From Vibrio lentus (lineage in GTDB: Bacteria > Pseudomonadota > Gammaproteobacteria > Enterobacterales > Vibrionaceae), in NCBI RefSeq assembly GCF_002875945.1, contig NZ_MCZK01000113.1, positions 1 through 64,000 of the forward strand: a stretch of 64,000 bases of DNA, written 5' to 3'. Positions 8,941 through 18,097 of this stretch are shown here, in pieces (position 1 is the first letter of the stretch; each line of letters begins with the position of its first letter). The notes beneath the pieces were generated by a model that was not told the origin of the DNA, made no database searches, and saw nothing but the letters and a program-made list of their open reading frames with translations. A program made the translations under genes and the position numbers.

Positions 8941-9609
8941 ATGATCTCTTCAATGACAATGATCATTCGACGTGAACTGCTTATCGCATTTCGTCGTCAA
9001 GCGGATATTTTTAACCCTCTGTGGTTTTTCATCATTGTAATTACCCTTTTTCCATTAAGCATTGGGCCAGAGCCAAACTTACTTGCGCGCATTGCGGCAG
9101 GCATCGTTTGGGTAGCCGCTTTACTTTCTGCATTGCTCTCTTTAGAGCGATTGTTTCGCGATGATTTTCAAGATGGCGCCCTTGAGCAGATGATGCTGAT
9201 GCCCATCCCGTTGCAGTTGGTAGTCTTGTCCAAGGTCATAGCACACTGGGTATTGACCGGGTTACCATTAATTTTGATTAGTCCGCTATTGGCGGTATTG
9301 CTGTCTTTGGATTTCGATACCTGGCTGTCGGTTGTTTTAACGTTATTGGTCGGTACACCTGCATTGAGCTTTATTGGTGCGATTGGTGTGGCTTTGACGG
9401 TAGGGCTTCAGAAGGGCGGTGTGCTGTTAAGCCTGTTAATTCTGCCGCTTTACATCCCCATTTTGATTTTCGCGACGTCAGCGATTGACGCTGCGGCATT
9501 GGGCGTTGCGTACAACGGCCAGTTGGCGGTGCTTGGGGCGATGTTAATGGGTGCCATGACTCTGACCCCTTTTGCGATCAGTGCCGCACTTAGAGTGAGT
9601 GTGAACTGA
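8941..9609 (+). CDS. ccmB: Heme exporter protein CcmB
   Basis: Integral membrane subunit of the CcmABCD transporter. It has about six hydrophobic helices and the family N-terminus MIIRRELLIAFRRQADIFNPLWFF. ATG 8941 directly follows the ccmA stop and has GGTGAG about 6 bases upstream; a GTG at 8932 would add three residues and overlap ccmA by 8 bases. Length 222 residues, as usual for the family. Confidence 0.95.
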   Translation: MISSMTMIIRRELLIAFRRQADIFNPLWFFIIVITLFPLSIGPEPNLLARIAAGIVWVAALLSALLSLERLFRDDFQDGALEQMMLMPIPLQLVVLSKVIAHWVLTGLPLILISPLLAVLLSLDFDTWLSVVLTLLVGTPALSFIGAIGVALTVGLQKGGVLLSLLILPLYIPILIFATSAIDAAALGVAYNGQLAVLGAMLMGAMTLTPFAISAALRVSVN

Positions 9610-9702
9610 TTAGGGTTCCGTTATCGTATAGCTAATGTGAACCAAATGTGTCGATTGGACTCATAGAGTCAGTAAAACTGAAAGCAAGACAAATAAAATT
9701 AT

Positions 9703-9708
9703 TATAAT
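9703..9708 (+). promoter_or_regulatory. Possible internal promoter before ccmC (-10 TATAAT)
   Basis: The 148-base gap between ccmB and ccmC is AT-rich and holds a perfect TATAAT at 9703-9708, with only a poor -35 (CTGAAA, 9678-9683, 19-base spacing). A small inverted repeat GACTC-ATA-GAGTC sits at 9658-9670. No terminator is visible, so ccmC can also be read from the upstream promoter. Confidence 0.3.
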
Positions 9709-9757
9709 TATAGCTTTAATAGCTGTAAGCAATATGAAGTAAGAGTGAGATTACAAC

Positions 9758-10498
9758 ATGTGGAAATGGCTCCATCCCTATGCCAAAGCAGAAACGTCTT
9801 ATCAGCTCGCTGGTAAACTTTTGCCATGGTTCTCTATCCTAGCGCTATTGTGTCTATCCGTCGGTACGGTGTGGGGCTTAGCGTTTGCACCTTCAGATTA
9901 CCAACAAGGTGATAGCTTCCGAATCATCTACATCCATGTTCCGTCTGCAATTTGGTCGATGGGCGTGTACATGTCGATGGCGATTGCTGCCTTTATCGGT
10001 TTGGTATGGCAAGTCAGATTGTCTGAAATGGCGGCGTTGGCAATGGCTCCGATTGGTGCTGTGTTTACTTTTATCGCGCTATTAACGGGTGCGGTTTGGG
10101 GTAAACCAATGTGGGGTGCTTGGTGGGTTTGGGATGCACGTTTAACCTCAGAGCTCATTCTACTATTCCTATATTTGGGTGTGATTGCTTTACACCACGC
10201 CTTTGATGACCAAAAAACAGCGGCAAAAGCGGCGGGTATTTTGGCTATCGTAGGTGTTATCAACTTGCCGATTATTCACTTCTCTGTTGAGTGGTGGAAC
10301 ACCCTTCATCAGGGCGCGACGATTACTAAGTTTGATCAGCCTTCTATTTCAAATGACATGTTATGGCCGCTTCTTCTGAACATCTTCGGCTTCGCCTTCT
10401 TCTTTGGTGCCGTCACTATGGTTCGTTTTAGAAACGAAATCATCAGTAAAGAAAGTCACCGTCCGTGGGTTCGTATACTCGCGGCTGATAAAGCGTAG
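9758..10498 (+). CDS. ccmC: Heme handling protein CcmC
   Basis: Membrane protein of the heme-handling family that presents heme to CcmE. It has six transmembrane helices, the tryptophan-rich WWD motif (GAWWVWDARLTSELI, residues about 120-134) and the flanking axial histidines His60 and His184. Length 246 is typical. It is followed 14 bases later by ccmD. Confidence 0.96.
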   Translation: MWKWLHPYAKAETSYQLAGKLLPWFSILALLCLSVGTVWGLAFAPSDYQQGDSFRIIYIHVPSAIWSMGVYMSMAIAAFIGLVWQVRLSEMAALAMAPIGAVFTFIALLTGAVWGKPMWGAWWVWDARLTSELILLFLYLGVIALHHAFDDQKTAAKAAGILAIVGVINLPIIHFSVEWWNTLHQGATITKFDQPSISNDMLWPLLLNIFGFAFFFGAVTMVRFRNEIISKESHRPWVRILAADKA

Positions 10499-10512
10499 TA
10501 GGGTAGGTAATT

Positions 10513-10719
10513 ATGTATTTTGAATCTCTGAGTGATTTCTTTGCCATGGGTGGCTACGCCTCATATGTATGGAGTGCATTTGGAATCACATTCCTCGCGA
10601 TGATCATCTTACTGGTAGTAAGTGTTCGTCGTAGTAAGCAATTACTAACTGAAGTACAAGCGAAGATTGACCGTCAAGCTCGTATCGATGCAGCAAAAAA
10701 TATGGAGAACACTCTATGA
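10513..10719 (+). CDS. ccmD: Heme exporter subunit CcmD
   Basis: Small 68-residue protein with a single transmembrane helix (about 18-38, [19 protein letters not shown]) and the family [11 protein letters not shown] start. It stabilises the CcmC-CcmE interaction. Its stop overlaps the ccmE ATG by four bases (ATGA), indicating translational coupling. Confidence 0.94.
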   Translation: MYFESLSDFFAMGGYASYVWSAFGITFLAMIILLVVSVRRSKQLLTEVQAKIDRQARIDAAKNMENTL

Positions 10720-11198
10720 ACCCAAGACGTAAGAAGAGGCTGGGCATTGTCTTAGCGATCTTTTTTGGTATCAGTGCAACTGTTGGATTGATGGTTTATG
10801 CACTTAACCAGAACATGGATCTGTTCTACACACCAACTGAGCTTGTTAATGGTAAAGACGGTAAAAAACCTGAAGTTGGTCAACGCCTGCGTATTGGTGG
10901 CATGGTTGTAGTCGGTTCTGTAAGCCGTGACAACGAATCACTACGTGTAAGCTTTGATTTGAAAGATGTCGGCCCTAAAGTAACAATTTTATACGATGGC
11001 ATTCTTCCTGATCTTTTCCGTGAAGGACAAGGTATTGTTGCTCAAGGCGTTCTAAAAGATGCGACAACAATTGAAGCGTTCGAAGTATTAGCGAAACACG
11101 ATGAAGAGTACATGCCTTCTGAAGTTGCTGAAGCAATGAAGAAAACCCATGAGCCAATGCAGTACTCGACAGAACAAAAAGAAGGAAGTGCTCAATGA
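10716..11198 (+). CDS. ccmE: Periplasmic heme chaperone CcmE
   Basis: Binds heme covalently and passes it to CcmF/CcmH. There is a basic N-terminus ([10 protein letters not shown]), a transmembrane anchor (about 10-30), an OB-fold periplasmic domain and the HxxxY motif with heme-binding His128 and Tyr132 (KHDEEY). This marks the common His-type CcmE, not the Cys variant. 160 residues, normal. Overlaps ccmD and ccmF by four bases on each side. Confidence 0.97.
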   Translation: MNPRRKKRLGIVLAIFFGISATVGLMVYALNQNMDLFYTPTELVNGKDGKKPEVGQRLRIGGMVVVGSVSRDNESLRVSFDLKDVGPKVTILYDGILPDLFREGQGIVAQGVLKDATTIEAFEVLAKHDEEYMPSEVAEAMKKTHEPMQYSTEQKEGSAQ

Positions 11199-13165
11199 TA
11201 GCCGAGATCGGCCACTTTGCCATGATCCTGTCCTTAGGGCTTGGATTGCTATTGAGTGTGCTCCCACTGTATGGGGCCGCTCGAAATAACACATTATTGA
11301 TGAATAGTGCACGACCGTTGTCGTGGGGTATGTTCGGATTCCTAGCGATTTCGTTTTTCATCCTGTGTTACGCGTTCTACACCAATGATTTTACGATTCA
11401 ATACGTTGCAAGTAACTCAAACAGCCAACTTCCTTGGTACTACCGTATTACTGCGGTTTGGGGTGCGCACGAAGGCTCTTTACTACTTTGGGTTCTAATC
11501 CAAGCGGGTTGGACAGTTGCTGTTGCGACGTTTAGCCGTGGTATGCCTCAAGAGTCGGTTGCACGCGTACTTGCGATTATGGGTTTGATTACTGTCGGCT
11601 TCTTGCTGTTCATTATCGTAACGTCTAACCCATTCTTACGTACGCTGCCTTTCTTCCCTGTCGATGGCCGTGACTTAAACCCACTATTGCAAGATCCGGG
11701 TTTGATTATTCACCCGCCAATGCTTTACATGGGTTACGTAGGTTTCTCGGTAGCGTTCTCTTTTGCTATTGCTTCTCTAATGAGTGGCCGTTTAGATACG
11801 GCATGGGCTCGTTGGTCTCGTCCTTGGACAATCGCGGCTTGGTTATTCCTAACAGTAGGTATCGCACTAGGTTCATGGTGGGCTTACTACGAACTTGGCT
11901 GGGGCGGCTGGTGGTTCTGGGATCCAGTAGAAAACGCATCATTTATGCCTTGGTTGGCTGGTACTGCGTTAATGCACTCGCTTGCGGTAACAGAAAAGCG
12001 CGGCACGTTTAAAGCTTGGACCGTTTTACTTGCGATTTCTGCGTTCTCATTAAGTTTACTAGGTACGTTCCTAGTTCGTTCGGGCATCTTGGTTTCTGTT
12101 CACGCGTTCGCGTCGGATCCTGCTCGTGGTATGTTTATTCTAGGCTTCCTAGTATTTGTTATCGGTGGTTCACTGCTGCTGTTCGCTGTTAAAGGCGCAT
12201 CGGTTCGTGTCCGCGGTAATTTTGATTTAGTGTCTCGTGAAAATGCGCTACTCGGTAACAACATCTTATTGATTGCTGCGTTAGTGGTTGTGTTAGTGGG
12301 TACATTGCTGCCACTCGTTCATAAGCAGTTAGGTCTAGGATCGGTTTCAATCGGTGCACCATTCTTTGACATGTTGTTCTTCTGGTTAATGATCCCGTTC
12401 TCTTTCCTATTGGGTATCGGTCCACTTATCCGTTGGAAGCGTGACAACCTGTCTAAGCTTATTAAACCAATGTTAGTTTCGGGTATTTTCTCGTTAGGTT
12501 TAAGCGCGCTAATGGTAACCCTGCTGGCTGACCGCTTCAGTGGTACGGCTTATACCGGTTGGGTAATGGCGTTCTGGATCTTCTTCATGCACGGCTTTGA
12601 GCTGCATGAGCGTGCAACTCACCGTCATACCTTTATGAAAGGCCTAACTAAACTGCCTCGTAGCCACTGGGCGATGATCTGTGGTCACATTGGTTTAGCT
12701 GTAACAGTGATCGGTATCGCGATGGTGCAAAACTACAGTATTGAACGTGATGTTCGTCTGGCACCTGGCGAAAGCTACCAGCTTGAAGAGTACGACTTCC
12801 TATTTACAGGTGTTCGTGACAAAGATGGCCCTAACTACGATGGTTACATCGCTGACTTTGAAATTACCAAAGAAGGCAAATACATCAACACGCTTCACGC
12901 TGAAAAACGTTTCTACACCACTGCTAAGTCTATGATGACTGAAGCGGCGATTGATCGTGGCGTAACGCGTGACTTATACATCGCAATGGGTGAGCGTTTA
13001 GACGACAACAAATCTTGGGCAGTTCGCATCTACTACAAACCGTTTGTACGTTGGATCTGGGCAGGTTCTTTGATCATGTCGATTGGTGGTGTAATTGCAA
13101 TCAGTGACCGTCGTTACCGTTTCCGTAAGCCAACGAAAAAGTCGGCTGAAGAGCAAGAGGCATAA
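11195..13165 (+). CDS. ccmF: Heme lyase subunit CcmF
   Basis: Large membrane protein (656 residues, many transmembrane helices) of the CcmFH(I) heme ligation complex, which attaches heme to apocytochrome CXXCH cysteines. The WWD domain [20 protein letters not shown] lies near residues 233-252. A C-terminal periplasmic domain (about 515-620) precedes the last transmembrane helix. No frameshift or truncation. It overlaps ccmE by four bases and is 5 bases from ccmG. Confidence 0.97.
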   Translation: MIAEIGHFAMILSLGLGLLLSVLPLYGAARNNTLLMNSARPLSWGMFGFLAISFFILCYAFYTNDFTIQYVASNSNSQLPWYYRITAVWGAHEGSLLLWVLIQAGWTVAVATFSRGMPQESVARVLAIMGLITVGFLLFIIVTSNPFLRTLPFFPVDGRDLNPLLQDPGLIIHPPMLYMGYVGFSVAFSFAIASLMSGRLDTAWARWSRPWTIAAWLFLTVGIALGSWWAYYELGWGGWWFWDPVENASFMPWLAGTALMHSLAVTEKRGTFKAWTVLLAISAFSLSLLGTFLVRSGILVSVHAFASDPARGMFILGFLVFVIGGSLLLFAVKGASVRVRGNFDLVSRENALLGNNILLIAALVVVLVGTLLPLVHKQLGLGSVSIGAPFFDMLFFWLMIPFSFLLGIGPLIRWKRDNLSKLIKPMLVSGIFSLGLSALMVTLLADRFSGTAYTGWVMAFWIFFMHGFELHERATHRHTFMKGLTKLPRSHWAMICGHIGLAVTVIGIAMVQNYSIERDVRLAPGESYQLEEYDFLFTGVRDKDGPNYDGYIADFEITKEGKYINTLHAEKRFYTTAKSMMTEAAIDRGVTRDLYIAMGERLDDNKSWAVRIYYKPFVRWIWAGSLIMSIGGVIAISDRRYRFRKPTKKSAEEQEA

Positions 13166-13170
13166 TTCGA

Positions 13171-13722
13171 ATGAACAAGAAGATTTTATTCATTCCATTG
13201 ATTGCGTTCATGGTTCTAGCTGGAATCTTTGCAACTCAATTGATGCGTAACCAGTCGGGTGATGACCCGACTAAACTGGAATCGGTATTGATTGGTAAGC
13301 CCGTTCCTGAGTTTGGTTTAGAAGACTTAGAGCAACCTGGTAAGTTCCATGACCAAGCTATCTTTAAAGGCGAGCCACTGCTGCTTAACGTTTGGGCGAC
13401 TTGGTGTCCGACTTGTTATGCAGAGCACTCTTACTTGAATAAGCTAGCTGATCAAGGCGTTAAGATTATTGGTCTTAACTACAAAGATGATCGCAACAAA
13501 GCGGTAGGTTGGTTGAACGAGTTAGGTAATCCTTACCTAATCAGCTTGTTCGATGGAAATGGCATGCTGGGTCTAGACCTTGGCGTGTATGGCGCACCAG
13601 AGACGTTCCTAATTGACGCTAATGGTGTTGTTCGTTACCGCCATGTTGGTGATGTTAACCCAACAAACTGGGCATCGACACTTCAGCCGATGTATCAAGA
13701 GTTATTGGAGGAGGCGAAATGA
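13171..13722 (+). CDS. ccmG: Membrane-anchored thioredoxin CcmG/DsbE
   Basis: Reduces the thioether-forming cysteines of apocytochrome c or CcmH in the periplasm. N-terminal membrane anchor (about 5-24), then a thioredoxin fold with active site WCPTC (Cys79, Cys82), the acidic helix KLADQGVKIIGLNYKDD and the cis-Pro region GAPETFLID. 183 residues. It overlaps ccmH by four bases. Confidence 0.96.
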   Translation: MNKKILFIPLIAFMVLAGIFATQLMRNQSGDDPTKLESVLIGKPVPEFGLEDLEQPGKFHDQAIFKGEPLLLNVWATWCPTCYAEHSYLNKLADQGVKIIGLNYKDDRNKAVGWLNELGNPYLISLFDGNGMLGLDLGVYGAPETFLIDANGVVRYRHVGDVNPTNWASTLQPMYQELLEEAK

Positions 13723-14207
13723 TTAAACAAACACTTGTAGCATTGTTCGCCACGTTCGCTATCTCTGCGTCGGTAACGGCTGCCCCTATCGAATTTCATG
13801 AGTTTGATACGGTCGATCAAGAGCAACAATTTAAAGATTTGAGCAATACGCTTCGTTGCCCAAAATGTCAGAACAACACGATTGGTGATTCGAACGCGGA
13901 ACTTGCAGTCGACTTGCGTCAAAAAGTGTATGAGATGACAAAAGATGGCAAGTCTGAGCAAGAAATTATTGATTACATGATTGCTCGTTACGGTAACTTT
14001 GTAACGTACAACCCGCCACTTACCTTAGCGACATCGATCCTTTGGGTTGGCCCGTTTGCGGTTGTTGTATTAGGTTTTGGTTTGATTGTTTTACGAAGCA
14101 GAAAGTCAAAGTCAAAAGCAGTAGAGTCCAATAAAGACTGGGATGCAGACAAAGAAGCACGTTTAAAAGCGTTACTCGACGAAGAGAACGACGGAGATAA
14201 ACAGTAA
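13719..14207 (+). CDS. ccmH: Cytochrome c maturation thiol protein CcmH (N-terminal type)
   Basis: Signal peptide (about 1-21), redox motif LRCPKCQNN (Cys47, Cys50) in the three-helix CcmH domain, then a transmembrane helix (about 105-125) and a short charged tail. 162 residues, equal to the N-terminal half of the E. coli CcmH fusion; the TPR half is the separate next gene. It works with CcmG and CcmF in the heme lyase complex. Confidence 0.95.
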   Translation: MIKQTLVALFATFAISASVTAAPIEFHEFDTVDQEQQFKDLSNTLRCPKCQNNTIGDSNAELAVDLRQKVYEMTKDGKSEQEIIDYMIARYGNFVTYNPPLTLATSILWVGPFAVVVLGFGLIVLRSRKSKSKAVESNKDWDADKEARLKALLDEENDGDKQ

Positions 14208-15427
14208 TGACTCTATTTTGGATTTCTACAATTGTCCTTTCGCTAGCCGCAGTTTTATTGATTGTTCTGCCTTTCTTGAACAAGAAGGAAAACAACGATG
14301 AAGTGCTTCGCGATGAGTTGAATAAAGCCTTCTATAAAGATCGCTTAGTTGAATTAGAAGTAGAAGCGGAAGAAGGCCTTGTTGATAACCAACAAGAACT
14401 GATCGCTGACTTAAAACAGTCGCTACTTGATGATGTTCCAACACAAGAAAAAATCAAGAAGACACAAATCTCTACGCTTGGCGTAGTTGTACCATCAGTG
14501 ATTCTTGTTTTGGTTGTTACCTACGGTATGTACTTTAAATTTGGTGCATTAGATAAGGTACAGCATTGGCAAGAAGTGAGCGCGAATCTTCCTGCATTGT
14601 CTAAAAAGTTGATGTCATCAGAAGGTGGTGCGCTAACGGATGATGAATTGGAAGACCTAACGTTGGCTCTTCGTACTCGTCTGCACTATCAACCGAAAGA
14701 CTCTACAGGTTGGTTACTGCTTGGTCGTATCGCATTAGCAAATCGTGATGCTGAAACAGCGAAAGATTCAATGGAAAGAGCTTACAAACTTGAACCTAAG
14801 AATGAAGATGTTCAGTTAGGTTTCGCTCAAGCGTTGATGCTTTCTCCGGATGAAGCCGATCAAAACCAAGCTCGTCTGATTTTGAGCCGCTTGATTCAAA
14901 ATGATTACGTTGACCTTCGTGTGTTCTCGTTACTAGCGTTCGATTCGTTTGAACGTCAGGATTATCCTGGTGCGGTTAAGTACTGGAGTATCATGCAACA
15001 GATGATTGGTCCACAAGACAGTCGCTACGAAATGTTGTCACGCAGCATCGAAAGCGCACAGAAGAAAATGGACGATACCATGGGCGTTGATCAAGGTAAG
15101 AGTGTTGCAGTAACACTTGAACTGGCTGGCGATGTCAATGTTGATCCTAAGTCTGTACTGGTTGTTTCAGTGCACAGAGCGGATGGGTCGCCGATGCCTG
15201 TTGCAGCTGCTCGCTACCCATTGGGCACTTTCCCACGCACTGTTGTCCTTGACGACGGCAATAGCATGATGGAAGGCCAGAAACTGTCTAGCCTTGAAAC
15301 TCTGATGGTTAGAGCTAGGCTTGATACAGACGGCAACGTTTCTACACGTGACGGTGATTGGTACGGTGAAAGTGAAGTGGTTGAACTGGGTGCTCCAGTG
15401 ACCATTGATATCAATAAACAATATTAA
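14207..15427 (+). CDS. ccmI: Cytochrome c maturation TPR protein CcmI
   Basis: Binds apocytochrome c C-termini and brings them to the heme lyase. Two transmembrane helices (about 3-23 and 91-110) flank a cytoplasmic helical loop; TPR repeats follow (about 135-285: GWLLLGRIALANRDAETAKDS, AYKLEPKNEDVQLGFAQALM), and then a beta-rich C-terminal domain (about 295-405). 406 residues. Its ATG overlaps the ccmH stop by one base (TAATG). Confidence 0.93.
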   Translation: MTLFWISTIVLSLAAVLLIVLPFLNKKENNDEVLRDELNKAFYKDRLVELEVEAEEGLVDNQQELIADLKQSLLDDVPTQEKIKKTQISTLGVVVPSVILVLVVTYGMYFKFGALDKVQHWQEVSANLPALSKKLMSSEGGALTDDELEDLTLALRTRLHYQPKDSTGWLLLGRIALANRDAETAKDSMERAYKLEPKNEDVQLGFAQALMLSPDEADQNQARLILSRLIQNDYVDLRVFSLLAFDSFERQDYPGAVKYWSIMQQMIGPQDSRYEMLSRSIESAQKKMDDTMGVDQGKSVAVTLELAGDVNVDPKSVLVVSVHRADGSPMPVAAARYPLGTFPRTVVLDDGNSMMEGQKLSSLETLMVRARLDTDGNVSTRDGDWYGESEVVELGAPVTIDINKQY

Positions 15428-15496
15428 TCATCTCTTTGCATAAGTGTTAGCTATTCCGATTTAGTGACAAACGGTATAGACTTACGCAAACAATTG

Positions 15497-15521
15497 AGGC
15501 CAGCGATTGCTGGCCTTTTTT
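15497..15521 (+). terminator. Terminator of the ccm operon
   Basis: Stem AGGCCAGC (15497-15504) / GCTGGCCT (15509-15516), loop GATT, followed by six T residues. Located 70 bases after the ccmI stop. Confidence 0.94.
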
Positions 15522-15527
15522 ATTCCT

Positions 15528-15605
15528 ATACCAATCACAGTTTCTAACGACGTTATCGAGCGTTTCAACAAGCTAGGTCGAACAGTTATTTACTACGATT
15601 GGTAT
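15528..15605. repeat. 78-bp short interspersed repeat with ATACCAATC inverted ends
   Basis: ATACCAATC (15528-15536) and GATTGGTAT (15597-15605) are perfect inverted ends of a 78-bp element between the ccm terminator and mlaA. From memory, similar ATACCAATC-bounded elements are scattered in Vibrio genomes; copy number cannot be checked here. No ORF inside. It ends 26 bases before the mlaA start and may form part of its leader. Confidence 0.6.
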
Positions 15606-15630
15606 TATTATTCCTTATGGAAAAGGTGAT

Positions 15631-16416
15631 ATGTCTGTCAGTGTTTTAAGACTCTCGAGTTTACTCTTTATCGCAAGCTTAACGGTGGGCTGTTCTAGCG
15701 CACCAGACGAAAGCACTAACGATGATAACCTCGAAACCTCTGAATACGTCGAAGAGTCCCATCCGAATGATCCTTTCGAAGGATTCAACCGAGCGATGTG
15801 GGACATCAATTACGAATATCTAGACCCTTATTTAGTTCGCCCTGTATCTCTCGCTTATGTTGGTTACACTCCTGTACCCGTTCGATCGGGTATCTCCAAT
15901 TTTTTGGCCAACTTAGACGAACCCGCAAGCATGGTGAACAACTTATTCATGGGTAATGGCGAGAAAGCACTCGATCATTTCAACCGTTTTTGGATTAACT
16001 CAACATTTGGTTTGTTGGGTTTGATTGATATTGCTAGCGAAGCGGGTATCACCAAGTATGACGATAAGTCGTTTTCTGATGCGATTGGTCACTACGGGGT
16101 AGGGAATGGTCCTTACTTTATGGTACCGGGTTATGGTCCTATTACGACTCGTGAAGTGACCGAGCAAGTGGATAGCTTGTATGTACCTTTGTCATTAATT
16201 AGCTTTTGGGCGAGTTTAGGTAAGTGGGCATTCGAAGGCATGGAAACTCGTGCTCAGTTAGTGTCACAAGAAGCGTTGCTAGACGATTCACCAGATCCAT
16301 ATGCGTTAACAAGAGATGTTTATATTCAACGTCGTGACTTTAAAGCCGAGATCGAGCCTGAAGAAATCGATCTTGATGAAGAAGATTTCATTGATGGGTA
16401 TTTAGAAGATTACTAG
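15631..16416 (+). CDS. mlaA: Outer-membrane lipid asymmetry lipoprotein MlaA (VacJ)
   Basis: Removes mislocalised phospholipids from the outer leaflet of the outer membrane and hands them to MlaC. A lipoprotein signal ends in the lipobox LTVGC with lipidated Cys21. The family core follows: DPFEGFNRAMWDINYEYLDPYLVRPV and GVGNGPYFMVPGYGPITTRE. The C-terminus is very acidic (EPEEIDLDEEDFIDGYLEDY), which is common in vibrios. 261 residues. AAGGTG precedes the ATG. The rest of the Mla pathway (mlaBCDEF) is not here, as is normal. Confidence 0.96.
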   Translation: MSVSVLRLSSLLFIASLTVGCSSAPDESTNDDNLETSEYVEESHPNDPFEGFNRAMWDINYEYLDPYLVRPVSLAYVGYTPVPVRSGISNFLANLDEPASMVNNLFMGNGEKALDHFNRFWINSTFGLLGLIDIASEAGITKYDDKSFSDAIGHYGVGNGPYFMVPGYGPITTREVTEQVDSLYVPLSLISFWASLGKWAFEGMETRAQLVSQEALLDDSPDPYALTRDVYIQRRDFKAEIEPEEIDLDEEDFIDGYLEDY

Positions 16417-16447
16417 ATATAACAAGCTGAATTGCTGATAAAAGAGA

Positions 16448-16480
16448 GGCTCGATGTTGAGATAACATCGAGCCTTTTTT
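16448..16480. terminator. Bidirectional terminator between mlaA and fadL
   Basis: Stem GGCTCGATGTT (16448-16458) / AACATCGAGCC (16464-16474), loop GAGAT, followed by six T on the plus strand. On the minus strand the hairpin is followed by TCTCTTTT. It serves mlaA mainly and may also stop fadL read-through. Confidence 0.92.
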
Positions 16481-16511
16481 ATGTTTATGACTTTAGATTA
16501 AGTCAGACAGA

Positions 16512-17801
16512 TTAGAAACGGTAGTTAGCTTGGATACCTACTAACCAGATGCTACCTGTCACTTCACCTTCGAAGCTGCCACCAAAGTAATCTGCCCCAG
16601 GTGCTTGTGGTGTGCCCGGGTCTGTTTCATGCATTTTAGCGTCTTTCGCTAGAATGTAAGTGAAGCCCGCATCTAGAGTTAGTTGCTCTGACCACTGGTA
16701 ACCAGCACCAATGCTTAACCAAGTACGGTCTGTCTCAGGAATTGTTGCTGTACGGTGCTCTTCACTTACAGCTGAAGTATCGTATGCAATACCAGAACGT
16801 AAAGCTAACTTAGGCGTCATTTGGTAAGTCGTACCTATCGCAAAACGGTAGTTGTCTTCCCAGTTCTCTTCTTTGATTGACACTGATTCTGTTGGGAAAT
16901 CAGCAACAAGCTCTTTGAAGCTGCTCCAGTTAGTCCAGTTAATGCTCGCGTGAACCGCGACTTTCTCTGTCAATTGATGGAAACTCGCAAGCTCTGCGGT
17001 TGCAGGAAGAGCAAGATCCATGGAACCAGGTTTGTGCGCATTAGGGTTTGCTTGGTTGAAAGCAAACCCTTTCGCATGACCTTCTAGAGTTAGATCTACT
17101 TCTGATTTGTAGGTAAAGCCTAGGCGGTTGCTTTCATTGATCTGCCATGCAGTACCCACTTGCCAACCCCAAGCCGTATCATCGCCTTCCATATATTTTA
17201 AAGCAGTGCCTGCAGGTAAAGGAACTAGAGAGTTTGCTGTAGATACTGCACCAAAGCTACCTTCAGCCATGATGTAACGAACACCACCACCAATAGATAC
17301 GCTTTCAAGTACTTGGTAAGCCGCGTTTAAGTTTAGCTCCATTGTCGTAACACTTGCTTCGTTACCGTGGTTCGCACCACCGAAGTCTGTACCTAGGTCT
17401 GTTTCCATACCGTAGTTAGTGCCAGCAGCGAAGCCCAATGCAAACTTGTCGTTGTACTTATGAGAAACATAAAAGTTTGGAATTACAGCGCTGTGTGCAA
17501 AATCGCTAGAATTTGAAGTCGTTGTACCACGAGGTGTTGTAGAGGTACCGTCGATATCAATGTTTGGGTCAACATAGATAGCACCAACAGAAACTTGTGT
17601 GCCTTCTAGGTAAGTCAGCATTGCAGGGTTACGCCATTGAGCATCCGCACCGTCTGCCATTGCAGCTTCACCAGCGTACGCTCGGCCAAGACCTGTTGCT
17701 GAGTATTCTGCTAGTTGAAAACCTGCCGCTTGAGTCACGGTAGAAGTCGAAAGTAGTCCAACTGCCACTGCAGCAGATAGAAGAGTCTTATTCATTTTCA
17801 T
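16512..17801 (-). CDS. fadL: FadL-family outer-membrane fatty acid transporter (copy 1)
   Basis: Outer-membrane beta-barrel for uptake of long-chain fatty acids or other hydrophobic compounds. Signal peptide MKMNKTLLSAAVAVGLLSTS...TQAAG, then the plug sequence FQLAEYSATGLGRAYAGEAAMADGADAQWRNPAML typical of the family, repeating amphipathic strands and a C-terminal aromatic (ANYRF) recognised by the Bam machinery. 429 residues. ATG 17795 (third residue) is an alternative start. A second, divergent copy lies 296 bases upstream on the same strand, each with its own terminator, so they appear to be separate transcription units. Confidence 0.93.
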   Translation of the reverse strand: MKMNKTLLSAAVAVGLLSTSTVTQAAGFQLAEYSATGLGRAYAGEAAMADGADAQWRNPAMLTYLEGTQVSVGAIYVDPNIDIDGTSTTPRGTTTSNSSDFAHSAVIPNFYVSHKYNDKFALGFAAGTNYGMETDLGTDFGGANHGNEASVTTMELNLNAAYQVLESVSIGGGVRYIMAEGSFGAVSTANSLVPLPAGTALKYMEGDDTAWGWQVGTAWQINESNRLGFTYKSEVDLTLEGHAKGFAFNQANPNAHKPGSMDLALPATAELASFHQLTEKVAVHASINWTNWSSFKELVADFPTESVSIKEENWEDNYRFAIGTTYQMTPKLALRSGIAYDTSAVSEEHRTATIPETDRTWLSIGAGYQWSEQLTLDAGFTYILAKDAKMHETDPGTPQAPGADYFGGSFEGEVTGSIWLVGIQANYRF

Positions 17802-18044
17802 TATTATGTTCGCTGAATCATAAGTATTTAGTGGCGTGATTCTACGTTTAGAGTTATTACTTTAAAAATGAAATTCGAATAAAACAGTGTTTTAGGGATT
17901 TAATGATCAAATGTGACTGATTATTAGGTAAATAGTCTGAATGTTTCGGCTGTGTTGCGAAATTTGAGCGTACACTTGTAGGCGTATTTTGCCTTTGCAG
18001 GCTACAGCTGTAAGCCTAAATCGATACCAGTCAGTGGTTTAGGC

Positions 18045-18072
18045 AACAAAAAAGGGTCGCATAATGCGACCC
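18045..18072 (-). terminator. Terminator of the upstream fadL copy (minus strand)
   Basis: GGGTCGCA (18054-18061) / TGCGACCC (18065-18072) around TAA; reading on the minus strand the hairpin is followed by seven T (complement of 18047-18053). It ends the gene at 18098-19351. The rest of the gap up to the next fadL start (17802-18044) shows no ORF; it should hold that gene's promoter. Confidence 0.92.
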
Positions 18073-18097
18073 TTTGGGATTGTTAACTTCGATTATA

